This document shows positions 1-5,695 of a stretch of DNA of 13,570 nucleotides, in pieces. Every line of letters starts with the position of its first letter. Positions within the stretch are counted from its first letter, which is position 1. Location: contig CAMOSA010000053.1 of NCBI GenBank assembly GCA_946624335.1, forward strand, positions 1 to 13,570, read 5' to 3'. Origin of the DNA: an uncultured Prevotellaceae bacterium. GTDB taxonomy: Bacteria; Bacteroidota; Bacteroidia; Bacteroidales; Bacteroidaceae. The position numbers and the translations under genes are program-made. The notes under the pieces were generated by a model. It was not told the DNA's origin. It made no database searches and saw nothing but the letters and a program-made list of their open reading frames with translations.

Positions 1-641
1 TTGTGCAGACGACCGGCGGTATCGATGAGCACCACGTCGACGCCGTTGGCCACGGCGCTCGAGAGGGTGTCGAAAGCCACGCTGGCTGGATCGCTACCCA
101 TCTGCTGTTTCACGACGGGCACACCGACACGTTCGCCCCAGATGACAATCTGTTCGACAGCTGCCGCACGGAAGGTGTCGGCAGCGCCGAGCATCACCTT
201 CAGCCCGGCCTGCTTAAACTGCCAGGCCAGCTTGCCGATGGTTGTCGTCTTGCCAACGCCATTGACCCCGACGACCATGATCACGTAAGGTTTCTTGCCT
301 TCAGGGATATTGAAGCCCTCGGTGTCTGAGGTGTTATTCTCGGTCAGCAATGCAGCTATCTCATCGCGCAGGATGCCGTTGAGTTCACTCGTTGTGACAT
401 ATTTATCACGAGCCACACGGTCTTCGATACGACGGATAATGTTCAGCGTCGTGTCAACGCCGACATCGGACGTCACCAGCACCTCCTCGAGGTTGTCAAG
501 CACGTCATCGTCGACCTTCGACTTGCCGGCCACGGCACGTGTCAACTTACCGAAGAAGCTTTCTTTTGTCTTTTCGAGGCCCTTGTCCAGCGTCTCTTTC
601 TGCTGCTCCTTGTTCTTGGAGAAGAAACTGAAAAATCCCAT
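1..641 (-). CDS. ftsY: FtsY, signal recognition particle receptor (5' part, runs off the left edge)
   Basis: FtsY is the membrane-associated SRP receptor GTPase that docks ribosome-SRP complexes at the inner membrane. The first 213 residues are visible. Residues 1-100 are the helical N domain; there is no long acidic A domain, and the chain opens with an amphipathic MGFFSFFSKN-type segment. The G domain begins near residue 115: the P-loop GVNGVGKTTT is at 125-134, DTFRAAAVEQ at 155-164 and DTAGR at 207-211. The remaining G-domain motifs lie outside the window. The ATG at 641-639 is chosen because it gives the usual short N-terminus and sits about 30 nt downstream of a Bacteroidetes-type promoter. 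A strong terminator at 793-832 separates it from the upstream ribosomal-protein genes, so it probably has its own transcript. Identification is certain from the motifs. Confidence 0.97.
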   Translation of the reverse strand, partial: MGFFSFFSKNKEQQKETLDKGLEKTKESFFGKLTRAVAGKSKVDDDVLDNLEEVLVTSDVGVDTTLNIIRRIEDRVARDKYVTTSELNGILRDEIAALLTENNTSDTEGFNIPEGKKPYVIMVVGVNGVGKTTTIGKLAWQFKQAGLKVMLGAADTFRAAAVEQIVIWGERVGVPVVKQQMGSDPASVAFDTLSSAVANGVDVVLIDTAGRLH

Positions 642-670
642 AATCAGTTGTGCTTTCGTTTTTGCGACTG

Positions 671-701
671 CAAAGGTACAAAATTGTTCCTCAAGGAACA
701 A
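671..701 (-). promoter_or_regulatory. ftsY promoter with dyad in the spacer
   Basis: Reading the minus strand, TTG (699-701) is followed after 20 bp by TACCTTTG (671-678). This fits the Bacteroidetes sigma-ABfr consensus TTTG/TAnnTTTG. The spacer and -33 box carry a perfect 7-bp inverted repeat, TTGTTCC-TCAA-GGAACAA (684-701 on plus), which could be an operator. The predicted leader of ftsY is about 25 nt. Confidence 0.75.
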
Positions 702-792
702 GCGTTTTAGAAAGATTAAGACTTATAAAACTGCATTAACTTCGTTTGCGGCCGCTCATCCGACTGACTATCATGGACAGTGGACGGGATAG

Positions 793-832
793 AATAAAAA
801 ATCTCTCCTCTGGCCGAGGCCAAAGGAGAGAT
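793..832 (-). terminator. Rho-independent terminator after the rpmB-rpmG-DUF4295 operon
   Basis: The outer stem ATCTCTCCT (801-809) pairs with AGGAGAGAT (824-832). The inner stem TGGCC (811-815) pairs with GGCCA (818-822) around a 2-nt loop. On the minus strand the hairpin is followed directly by a T-rich tract (complement of 793-801), as expected for an intrinsic terminator of minus-strand transcription. It lies 78 nt past the DUF4295 stop and before the ftsY promoter. Confidence 0.9.
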
Positions 833-909
833 CAAATGAGGTTACCGTGAGCGCAAGCCCGTGAGGACAACGCTACGCGGTCATTTTGGAAGTTCTTTGT
901 TTGCGAAGA

Positions 910-1065
910 TTAGTTCTTGAAGAAGTCCTGGACGGCTTCGTTGGGAACCATTTTCTCGTCGAAGGAGTAAGAACCCTTAGCGTTCTTCACCATCTTGATG
1001 ACCTTCGTGTAGCTGCGGCCATCGGTCTTGCCCGTTTGCAGGGTAGCGACTGTTTTTTTTGCCAT
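910..1065 (-). CDS. DUF4295 family small basic protein (51 aa), ribosomal-operon associated
   Basis: This 51-residue lysine-rich protein starts MAKKTVATLQTGKTDGRSYT and ends in VQDFFKN. The sequence matches what I recall as the DUF4295 family, a small protein nearly confined to Bacteroidetes and encoded directly after rpmG. Here it starts 13 nt after the rpmG stop and is followed by the operon terminator, so it is co-transcribed with L28 and L33. The basic composition (about 9 Lys and one Arg in 51 residues), small size and position suggest a ribosome-associated protein; that role is inference. The start ATG (1065-1063) is the only one giving the conserved MAKK opening. Confidence 0.9.
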   Translation of the reverse strand: MAKKTVATLQTGKTDGRSYTKVIKMVKNAKGSYSFDEKMVPNEAVQDFFKN

Positions 1066-1078
1066 AGTGCTTCAGCGT

Positions 1079-1267
1079 TTATTTGATTTCCTTATGAACC
1101 GTCATGCGCTTGAGGATAGGATTGTACTTCTTCAACTCGAGGCGCTCGGGAGTGTTCTTTCTGTTCTTCGTGGTGATGTAACGAGAGGTGCCGGGGAGGC
1201 CGCTCTCCTTCATTTCAGTGCATTCGAGAATCACCTGGACTCTATTGCCTTTAGCTTTCTTTGCCAT
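1079..1267 (-). CDS. rpmG: 50S ribosomal protein L33
   Basis: This 62-residue large-subunit protein has the typical L33 order: MAKKAKGNRVQVILECTE, then SRYITTKNRKNTPERLELKKYNP and a basic C-terminus. It is a zinc-free (C-minus) L33: only one cysteine (residue 16) is present and the paired CxxC motifs of zinc-binding L33 are missing. It lies between rpmB (45 nt upstream) and the DUF4295 gene (13 nt downstream) in one transcription unit. L33 sits near the E-site of the 50S subunit. The length is normal and nothing is odd. Confidence 0.97.
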   Translation of the reverse strand: MAKKAKGNRVQVILECTEMKESGLPGTSRYITTKNRKNTPERLELKKYNPILKRMTVHKEIK

Positions 1268-1312
1268 GTTGCTCTTACTGTTTAAGGGTTAAACTGTTTG
1301 CATCGGCCTCGT

Positions 1313-1549
1313 TCACTGAAGGTAGCCCTTCTCTGCTGCACGCTTGATAGCGGCATCGAGACCGATTTTGTTGATCAAGCGCAGGCCAGCAGCCGAGATG
1401 TTCAGGCTGATCCAGCAATCTTCCTCAACCCAGTAGAACTTCTTGGTGAAGAGATTCACGTCAAAGACGCGCTTCGTACGGCGCTTAGAGTGCGACACAT
1501 TGTTACCGTGCATCGCTCTTTTTCCGGTGATTTGACAGATCTTAGACAT
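1313..1549 (-). CDS. rpmB: 50S ribosomal protein L28
   Basis: This 78-residue protein opens with MSKICQITGKRAMHGNNVSHS, the L28 signature, followed by KRRTKRVFDVNLFTKKF and a C-terminal LRLINKIGLDAAIKRAAEKG segment. It is first in the operon rpmB-rpmG-DUF4295 and has a good Bacteroidetes-type promoter about 57 nt upstream of the ATG. The leader is AT-rich without a clear Shine-Dalgarno, as usual in this phylum. L28 is a structural component of the 50S subunit. The length is typical for Bacteroidetes. Confidence 0.97.
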   Translation of the reverse strand: MSKICQITGKRAMHGNNVSHSKRRTKRVFDVNLFTKKFYWVEEDCWISLNISAAGLRLINKIGLDAAIKRAAEKGYLQ

Positions 1550-1605
1550 TTTCTAATCTTTCCTTTTTGTAACTTCCAAAAATATTACTTCTTCCAAACA
1601 GGGCG

Positions 1606-1636
1606 CAAAGGTACACCTTTTTTCTGAATGTGACAA
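1606..1636 (-). promoter_or_regulatory. Promoter of the rpmB operon
   Basis: On the minus strand, TTG (1634-1636) is followed after 20 bp by TACCTTTG (1606-1613), matching the Bacteroidetes -33/-7 consensus. It lies in the 105-bp gap between the cinA stop and the rpmB start, giving a leader of about 50 nt. No intrinsic terminator was seen between cinA and this promoter, so read-through from cinA is possible. Confidence 0.8.
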
Positions 1637-1654
1637 GTTTTCAGCGCATTTTTT

Positions 1655-2158
1655 TCATTCTTCGGCCATTGGGAAGTCATTTTTGAGCTTCTCGAGGAGC
1701 ATTTGCAAGGCAACAAGGGTCGCACGAGCCACATTTCCTTCGCGGCCATCATCGCCGGTGAGTTCGCGGACGATAATATCATCCTGACGCCCTACGGCGA
1801 CATAGATCGTCCCCACCGGTGCCTCGGGACCACCCCCTGGGCCGGCATAGCCCGTGACGGCCACGGCATAGTCTGTCTGCAGGCGTTCGATGGCTCCGGC
1901 AACCATCGCACGGGCCACTTCCTCGCTCACGGCTCCTCGCTCGGAGAGCAGGTCCTCGGAGACATCCAACAACTGTGTCTTCAATTCATTCACATAGGTG
2001 ACTACACCGCCACGAAAATAGTTGCTCGCACCAGGCAGTGCGGCTATCGATGCCGCCACTAGACCCGCCGTGCAGCTCTCAGCTGTCGACAAAGTCTTCT
2101 CGGCGCGCCAAAGATACTCACTGATCTCACGTGAAATCACTTTCGTCTGAACGTTCAT
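1655..2158 (-). CDS. pncC: CinA C-terminal domain protein, NMN deamidase (PncC type)
   Basis: The product is a stand-alone CinA C-terminal domain of 167 residues, about the length of E. coli PncC, with no N-terminal MoeA-like domain. Family motifs visible are LSTAESCTAGL (23-33), GGVVTYVNELK (50-60), GAVSEEVARAM (75-85) and VTGYAGPGGGPEAPVGTIY (101-119). Characterised members hydrolyse nicotinamide mononucleotide to nicotinate mononucleotide and ammonia in pyridine nucleotide recycling; that activity is inferred here. The ATG at 2158-2156 is preferred; an in-frame TTG lies one codon upstream. The gene is 83 nt downstream of tsaD with no clear promoter between them, so co-transcription with tsaD is likely. 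The YAG in place of the more usual IAG in the TG-x-AGPGGG loop is a minor variation. Confidence 0.93.
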   Translation of the reverse strand: MNVQTKVISREISEYLWRAEKTLSTAESCTAGLVAASIAALPGASNYFRGGVVTYVNELKTQLLDVSEDLLSERGAVSEEVARAMVAGAIERLQTDYAVAVTGYAGPGGGPEAPVGTIYVAVGRQDDIIVRELTGDDGREGNVARATLVALQMLLEKLKNDFPMAEE

Positions 2159-2241
2159 CAATATATTTAAAGATTAAAGGTTTTACTGTTTAATGATTCT
2201 TCTTTTATGAATTATTGCTTCACCATTGCTGGCATGGCCAT

Positions 2242-3510
2242 TTACAGCACCACGCGTGAGTAAGCTGGCGCTTCCATGGGGCAGAAGTCTTTATCGGCAT
2301 ACTTGAAAGCGCCGGTGATGGCTATCATCGCAGCATTATCGGTCGTGTAGCTGAATTTAGGTATATAGATCGTCCAACCGAAACGACGAGCATGTTCCTT
2401 GAACGCCTCGCGCAACCCGGTGTTAGCACTCACGCCGCCGGCTACGGCCACATGCTTAATCTTTAGGTCCTTAGCTGCACGCCGAAGTTTGTTCATCAAG
2501 ATGTCCACAATCGTCTTCTCCAGCGACGCCGCCAGGTCCTCCTTATGGTGCTCGATGAAGTCTGGGTCCTCCTTGAGCCAATCGCGCAAGTTGTAAAGGA
2601 AGGACGTCTTCAGGCCGCTGAAGCTATAGTCATAACCCGGAATGGCCGGCTTGGCGAAATGGAAAGCCTCGGGGTTGCCCTGACGTGCCAGACGGTCGAT
2701 GATCGGTCCACCAGGATAGCCCAGCCCCATCACCTTAGAGCATTTGTCGATGGCCTCGCCAGCTGCATCGTCGATCGTCTGACCGATGATCTGCATATCA
2801 TTGTAGGCCTTGACAAGCACAATCTGAGAGTTGCCGCCGCTAACCAACAGACAGAGGAAGGGGAAAGGAGGAAGAGAAGACCCAGCAGCAGACCCACCAT
2901 CTGCAGACCCACCCCCCTGCCCCTCCCTGTGAGGGAGGGGAGTAGAATGTTCTGAGCAGGCATCCGCTTTGTCTCCATTCTCCTTTATCTTCACGTCTTG
3001 AGAGTGACCACTCTCCCCCTTAAGGGGAAGCGGGGAGGGAGTCCGTTCCTTTATGAAATGCGCCAAGATATGGCCTTGCAGGTGGTTCACATCTATCATG
3101 GGGATGCCCAGTGAGGCGGCCAGGCCCTTGGCAAAGCTTACGCCGACGAGAAGTGATCCCATCAGGCCGGGGCCACGCGTGAAGGCTATGGCACTCAGTT
3201 CTTCCTTCGACACGCCAGCCCGTTTCAGGGCTTGGTCCACTACGGGCACAATATTCTTCTCATGGGCACGTGAAGCTAACTCGGGCACGACCCCGCCGTA
3301 AGCTTCATGGACAGCCTGCGAAGCCGTTACGTTGCTGAGTAAGTAGCCATCACGAATGACAGCTGCCGAAGTGTCATCGCATGAGGATTCAATACCTAAT
3401 ATTATAGGTCCAATCCCGTCCGCTACCGTCTGTGAGGAGGTAGACACATCTTCCGTCCCCCCTGGGAGGGAGGAAGCTGTATGCATTTGAGCGGGTGATA
3501 ACTTATTCAT
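2242..3510 (-). CDS. tsaD: TsaD, tRNA N6-threonylcarbamoyladenosine transferase, with two extra segments
   Basis: TsaD transfers threonylcarbamoyl from TC-AMP to A37 of ANN-decoding tRNAs, with TsaB and TsaE. Core motifs are intact: GIESSCDDTS (39-48), metal-binding HLQGH (143-147), LVSGGNSQ (222-229), SFSGLKTS (296-303), AGGVSANTGLR (357-367) and YTTDNAAM (388-395). The chain is 422 residues against about 340 in relatives. The excess lies in two places. About 35 residues precede the usual N-terminus (IILGIESS) and include a GC-rich palindrome. About 58 residues (near 156-213) lie between the metal-binding helix and FPFLCLLVSGG; 46 of them are encoded by a palindromic repeat element. Both segments are in frame and stop-free. 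The ATG at 3510 is used because the only other in-frame ATG before the core (codon 9) still includes the palindrome. Map lies 72 nt upstream. The enzyme is probably functional, because insertions in the loop spare all ligands. Confidence 0.96.
   Translation of the reverse strand: MNKLSPAQMHTASSLPGGTEDVSTSSQTVADGIGPIILGIESSCDDTSAAVIRDGYLLSNVTASQAVHEAYGGVVPELASRAHEKNIVPVVDQALKRAGVSKEELSAIAFTRGPGLMGSLLVGVSFAKGLAASLGIPMIDVNHLQGHILAHFIKERTPSPLPLKGESGHSQDVKIKENGDKADACSEHSTPLPHREGQGGGSADGGSAAGSSLPPFPFLCLLVSGGNSQIVLVKAYNDMQIIGQTIDDAAGEAIDKCSKVMGLGYPGGPIIDRLARQGNPEAFHFAKPAIPGYDYSFSGLKTSFLYNLRDWLKEDPDFIEHHKEDLAASLEKTIVDILMNKLRRAAKDLKIKHVAVAGGVSANTGLREAFKEHARRFGWTIYIPKFSYTTDNAAMIAITGAFKYADKDFCPMEAPAYSRVVL
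2888..2913. repeat. 11-bp direct repeat at the edge of the tsaD element
   Basis: GCAGACCCACC occurs at 2888-2898 and again at 2903-2913. The second copy overlaps the terminal GACCCACC of the inserted element. A third, degenerate copy (AGACCCAGC) lies just left of the first. The tract encodes a Gly/Ser/Ala-rich stretch of TsaD (about residues 200-212). It could have arisen by slippage or by partial duplication of the element end. Confidence 0.6.
2906..3043 (-). repeat. 138-bp palindrome-ended element inserted in frame in tsaD
   Basis: Read on the minus strand, the element starts GACTCCCTCC and carries a hairpin near its end (CTTCCCCTTAAGGGGGAG, positions 3013-3030). A box GTGGTCAC (3004-3011) and TCAAGA follow. 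The other end has ACATTCTACTC (2940-2950) next to a second hairpin, CCCCTCCCTGTGAGGGAGGGG (two arms within 2920-2940). The same ends, in the same order and at the same offset (GTGGTCAC begins 32 nt in), occur in the serC-serA gap at 11081-11228. The length of 138 bp is divisible by three, and the frame read in tsaD has no stop; it encodes residues 157-202, beginning TPSPLPLKGESG. Confidence 0.85.
3450..3476. repeat. 27-nt GC-rich imperfect palindrome in the tsaD N-terminal extension
   Basis: CTTCC (3450-3454) pairs with GGAAG (3472-3476), and the C-run at 3457-3462 faces GGGAGGG (3464-3470). It is translated as part of the extra N-terminus of TsaD (SSLPGGTED, residues 13-21). It resembles the hairpins of the 138-bp element but lacks its inner boxes, so it may be a separate repeat family. 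Confidence 0.55.
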
Positions 3511-3552
3511 ATTTTACGATTATCCATATTGACAAGTCTTGTAAAGTAGCCG

Positions 3553-3567
3553 CTCCCCCACGGGGAG
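3553..3567. repeat. GC-rich hairpin between map and tsaD
   Basis: CTCCCC (3553-3558) and GGGGAG (3562-3567) pair around a 3-nt loop in the 72-nt gap between map and tsaD. The sequence resembles one end hairpin of the 138-148 bp elements, so it may be a solo remnant. There is no T-tract on either side, so it is not a convincing intrinsic terminator. Confidence 0.5.
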
Positions 3568-3582
3568 GGTTGCGATGTTGCA

Positions 3583-4446
3583 TCAGTGCGTCAAGACCTC
3601 TACGCCATGATCAGTCATGACGAAGGTGTGCTCCCACTGTGCGCTGGGCATCTCGTCCTCGGTGATGATCGTCCATCCGTCATCCTCATCGCAGAACACC
3701 TCATAAGTGCCCATATTGATCATCGGCTCGATGGTAAAGACCATCCCAGGCACGAGCAGCATACCTGTGCCCTTGTGGCCATAATGGTCGATGTCGGGCT
3801 CTTCGTGAAACTCAAGTCCCACGCCATGTCCAGCCAGGTCACGGACGACGGAGAAGCCATTCTTGCGAGCGTGCTTCTGGATAGCATTGCCAATGTCGCC
3901 GACGTAGACGTATGGCTTTGAGCAAACTTCCTGACCAATCTTCAGGCACTCCCAAGCCACGTCAACAAGCTTCTGTCGGCGCTCGTCGGTCTTGCCGCCC
4001 ACGATGTACATACGGGACGCATCAGCATAGTAGCCGTCAAGGATCGTGGTGCAGTCCACATTGATGATATCGCCGTTCTCCAGCACCTCCCACTCATTGG
4101 GGATGCCATGGCAGACGACTTCGTTGACGCTGGTGCAGCATGACTTAGGGAAGCCTTCATAACCGAGACAAGCGGACGTTGCTCCGTGGTCGGCCGTGTA
4201 CTTGGCCACGAGGTCGTCAATCTCTATCGTCGCCATACCAGCATGTATCTTGTCCGTCAGCATATCCAGTATGCCCGTGTTGACGACGCCGGCACGTCGG
4301 ATTCCCTCGATCTGCTCGGGTGTCTTGATCAGCTGGCGTGTCGGCACAATCTTTCCACGCTCCTGCGCAGCCAGAATAATGCGGTCCATCTCGGTCAGTT
4401 CCTGACCCTTCACGACAGACCATCTGTATTTCTTCTTTCCGTTCAT
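3583..4446 (-). CDS. map: Type I methionine aminopeptidase
   Basis: Map removes the initiator methionine from nascent proteins in the cytoplasm. All five metal ligands of the pita-bread fold are visible: D131 (INVDCTT), D142 (GYYADASRM), H207 (GHGVGLEFHEEP), E240 (FTIEPM) and E272 (QWEHT). The substrate-binding His is H114 in CHGIPNE. The length is 287 residues because about 38 precede the usual start of the catalytic domain (LIKTPEQIEGIRRAG). I recall a similar extension in other Bacteroidales Map proteins, so the ATG at 4446 is kept; Met20 is an alternative. A -7 promoter box ends 5 bp upstream of this ATG, implying a near-leaderless message. The gene is followed by tsaD 72 nt away and probably shares its transcript. 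Confidence 0.95.
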   Translation of the reverse strand: MNGKKKYRWSVVKGQELTEMDRIILAAQERGKIVPTRQLIKTPEQIEGIRRAGVVNTGILDMLTDKIHAGMATIEIDDLVAKYTADHGATSACLGYEGFPKSCCTSVNEVVCHGIPNEWEVLENGDIINVDCTTILDGYYADASRMYIVGGKTDERRQKLVDVAWECLKIGQEVCSKPYVYVGDIGNAIQKHARKNGFSVVRDLAGHGVGLEFHEEPDIDHYGHKGTGMLLVPGMVFTIEPMINMGTYEVFCDEDDGWTIITEDEMPSAQWEHTFVMTDHGVEVLTH

Positions 4447-4451
4447 GGCCG

Positions 4452-4459
4452 CAAAGGTA
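4452..4459 (-). promoter_or_regulatory. Putative -7 promoter box of map
   Basis: TACCTTTG on the minus strand (plus-strand CAAAGGTA) is identical to the -7 boxes of ftsY and rpmB. No clear TTG is found 19-21 bp upstream; TTTTTG at 4472-4477 is too close. Transcription would start at or within a few bases of the annotated map ATG. Confidence 0.55.
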
Positions 4460-4587
4460 CTACAAATAGTGCAAAAAGACGAATGTTTTGAGAAGATTAA
4501 CGCTTTTAGTCGTCAGCTTCCCGCCAAACTTCACGACGAGCAGCCCTAAAAGGCGCCCCAAAGACCGCATATCGGCCAACACGCCAC

Positions 4588-5406
4588 TCACCTATACGAA
4601 TATTGCATATCCATATTGATGAAACCTTTAGGCCATTTCTGCCTGTCGACATACATCCTGACGCTCCCTTTCGTGAGTACGAACAAGTCGGGTCTAACTT
4701 CGTTGCAGACAAAATGCATGCCATTCTGCCCCTCGGTATAGTCCATAGCTTTGATTTGCCAACAGCCATCGACGATGTGCACAATCATATTGTTGTCGAG
4801 CCTCACCCGATAGATCGTTCTTCCCTCCGAGGTGTAACTGCCGATGTACGTCATGCCTGTCTGCTGTCGTTTCCGGTACTTCCGTCTGAGTTCCTTAGCC
4901 TTGCTCCGCACCTTGGCATAGAACTTGTCATAGACATTGACACCCATCATGGCGTCATGCTTGAGGAAAGCTTTTCTCTGTTTGTCCGTGAGCTGCTGTT
5001 TCGATGCTACGATGCGCAGGTTAGACGTGTGGATCGCACCGTCGTAGAACAGCACGTCCTTAGCCATGGTGATGCCGAACCGTTTGTGTTGCATCAGTGC
5101 GGAGGTGATCTGTCCGTAGCCTGCCAGCCTGGCAGCAAAGGTGAGCATCCGCCGCCGAGGCATCAGTGTGAGGTCGATATCCTTATCGAGGCTACAGGTC
5201 ACGGTGTAACGCAACTGCTTCACATGATCTTTCAGCGGACGGGCGTTCTCCAGCACCTGATTCACTAAGTACTCCTCAAAGGACAGGCCGTCGGCCACGA
5301 CAATGAGCTCGTTCATACTCGTCGTCGCCACATCCGTGTCCACCTGGGCCCAAAGGCTTGGTGCAGTCAGGAGTAGACAACAGAAAAGTATCGTCAGCCG
5401 TTTCAT
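4588..5406 (-). CDS. Exported protein of unknown function (272 aa)
   Basis: I do not recognise this family. Residues 1-21 form a classical signal peptide: MKRL, then a hydrophobic core (TILFCCLLLTAPSL), then a WAQ cleavage site before VDTDV. No lipobox Cys sits at the cleavage point, so the mature protein is probably periplasmic or outer-membrane associated. The mature part is about 250 residues of mixed alpha/beta composition, with a basic helix near 165-182 (KVRSKAKELRRKYRKRQQ) and an apparently beta-rich C-terminal third with alternating hydrophobic residues. The ATG at 5406 is chosen because it starts the signal peptide. The frame stays open upstream to 5520, but that part is translated repeat array. 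The gene lies between the 22-bp array and map, on the same strand as both flanking genes. Confidence 0.8.
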   Translation of the reverse strand: MKRLTILFCCLLLTAPSLWAQVDTDVATTSMNELIVVADGLSFEEYLVNQVLENARPLKDHVKQLRYTVTCSLDKDIDLTLMPRRRMLTFAARLAGYGQITSALMQHKRFGITMAKDVLFYDGAIHTSNLRIVASKQQLTDKQRKAFLKHDAMMGVNVYDKFYAKVRSKAKELRRKYRKRQQTGMTYIGSYTSEGRTIYRVRLDNNMIVHIVDGCWQIKAMDYTEGQNGMHFVCNEVRPDLFVLTKGSVRMYVDRQKWPKGFINMDMQYSYR

Positions 5407-5477
5407 TTGTCTAATCGTGAAACAATATGTCTGCGTGTCTATTAATTCGAAAACTAAGGCCTGTCGTCCGACACACT

Positions 5478-5673
5478 TAGGTGAGAGTGGAAACTCACCT
5501 AGGTGTGAAGGCGAAGTCACCTAGGTGAGAAGGCGATGTCACCTAGGTGAGTAAGCGAAGTCACCTAGGTGAGAAGAAAGGCACCTGGGTGTGAGGGCAA
5601 AGTCACCTGGGTGAGTAAGCGAAGGCACCTGGGTGTGAGGGCAAAGGCACCTGGGTGAGATGCCAAGCATCCC
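5478..5673. repeat. 22-bp tandem array of dyad-symmetric units
   Basis: Eight full units start at 5478, 5500, 5522, 5544, 5566 (20 bp), 5586, 5608 and 5630, and a degenerate ninth runs 5652-5673. Each unit begins T(A/G)GGTG and ends CACC, so junctions form palindromes: CACCTAGGTG in the first four and CACCTGGGTG in the rest. Three junctions extend to TCACCTAGGTGA. Within a unit, GGTGA and TCACC can also pair around a purine-rich loop (GAAGGCGA type). Unit starts change from TAGGTG (units 1-5) to TGGGTG (units 6-9). The array fills most of the 289-bp gap between the flavoprotein stop and the exported-protein start. Confidence 0.95.
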
Positions 5674-5695
5674 GACCTGCTTAGCCTCTGCTGTG

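Noticed and set aside
2159..2241. Separate promoter for cinA/pncC
   Set aside because: The gap is AT-rich but contains no TAnnTTTG box on the minus strand with a suitable -33 element.
4500..4587. Terminator after the exported-protein gene
   Set aside because: Only a weak GTCGT/ACGAC pairing with a long loop and no convincing T-run on the minus strand.
5407..5520. Upstream extension of the exported-protein gene (extra 38 codons)
   Set aside because: The extension translates the repeat array and its flank, and would bury the signal peptide inside the protein.
5478..5673. CRISPR array
   Set aside because: Units are contiguous 22-bp copies with similar middles; there are no unique spacers and no cas genes nearby.
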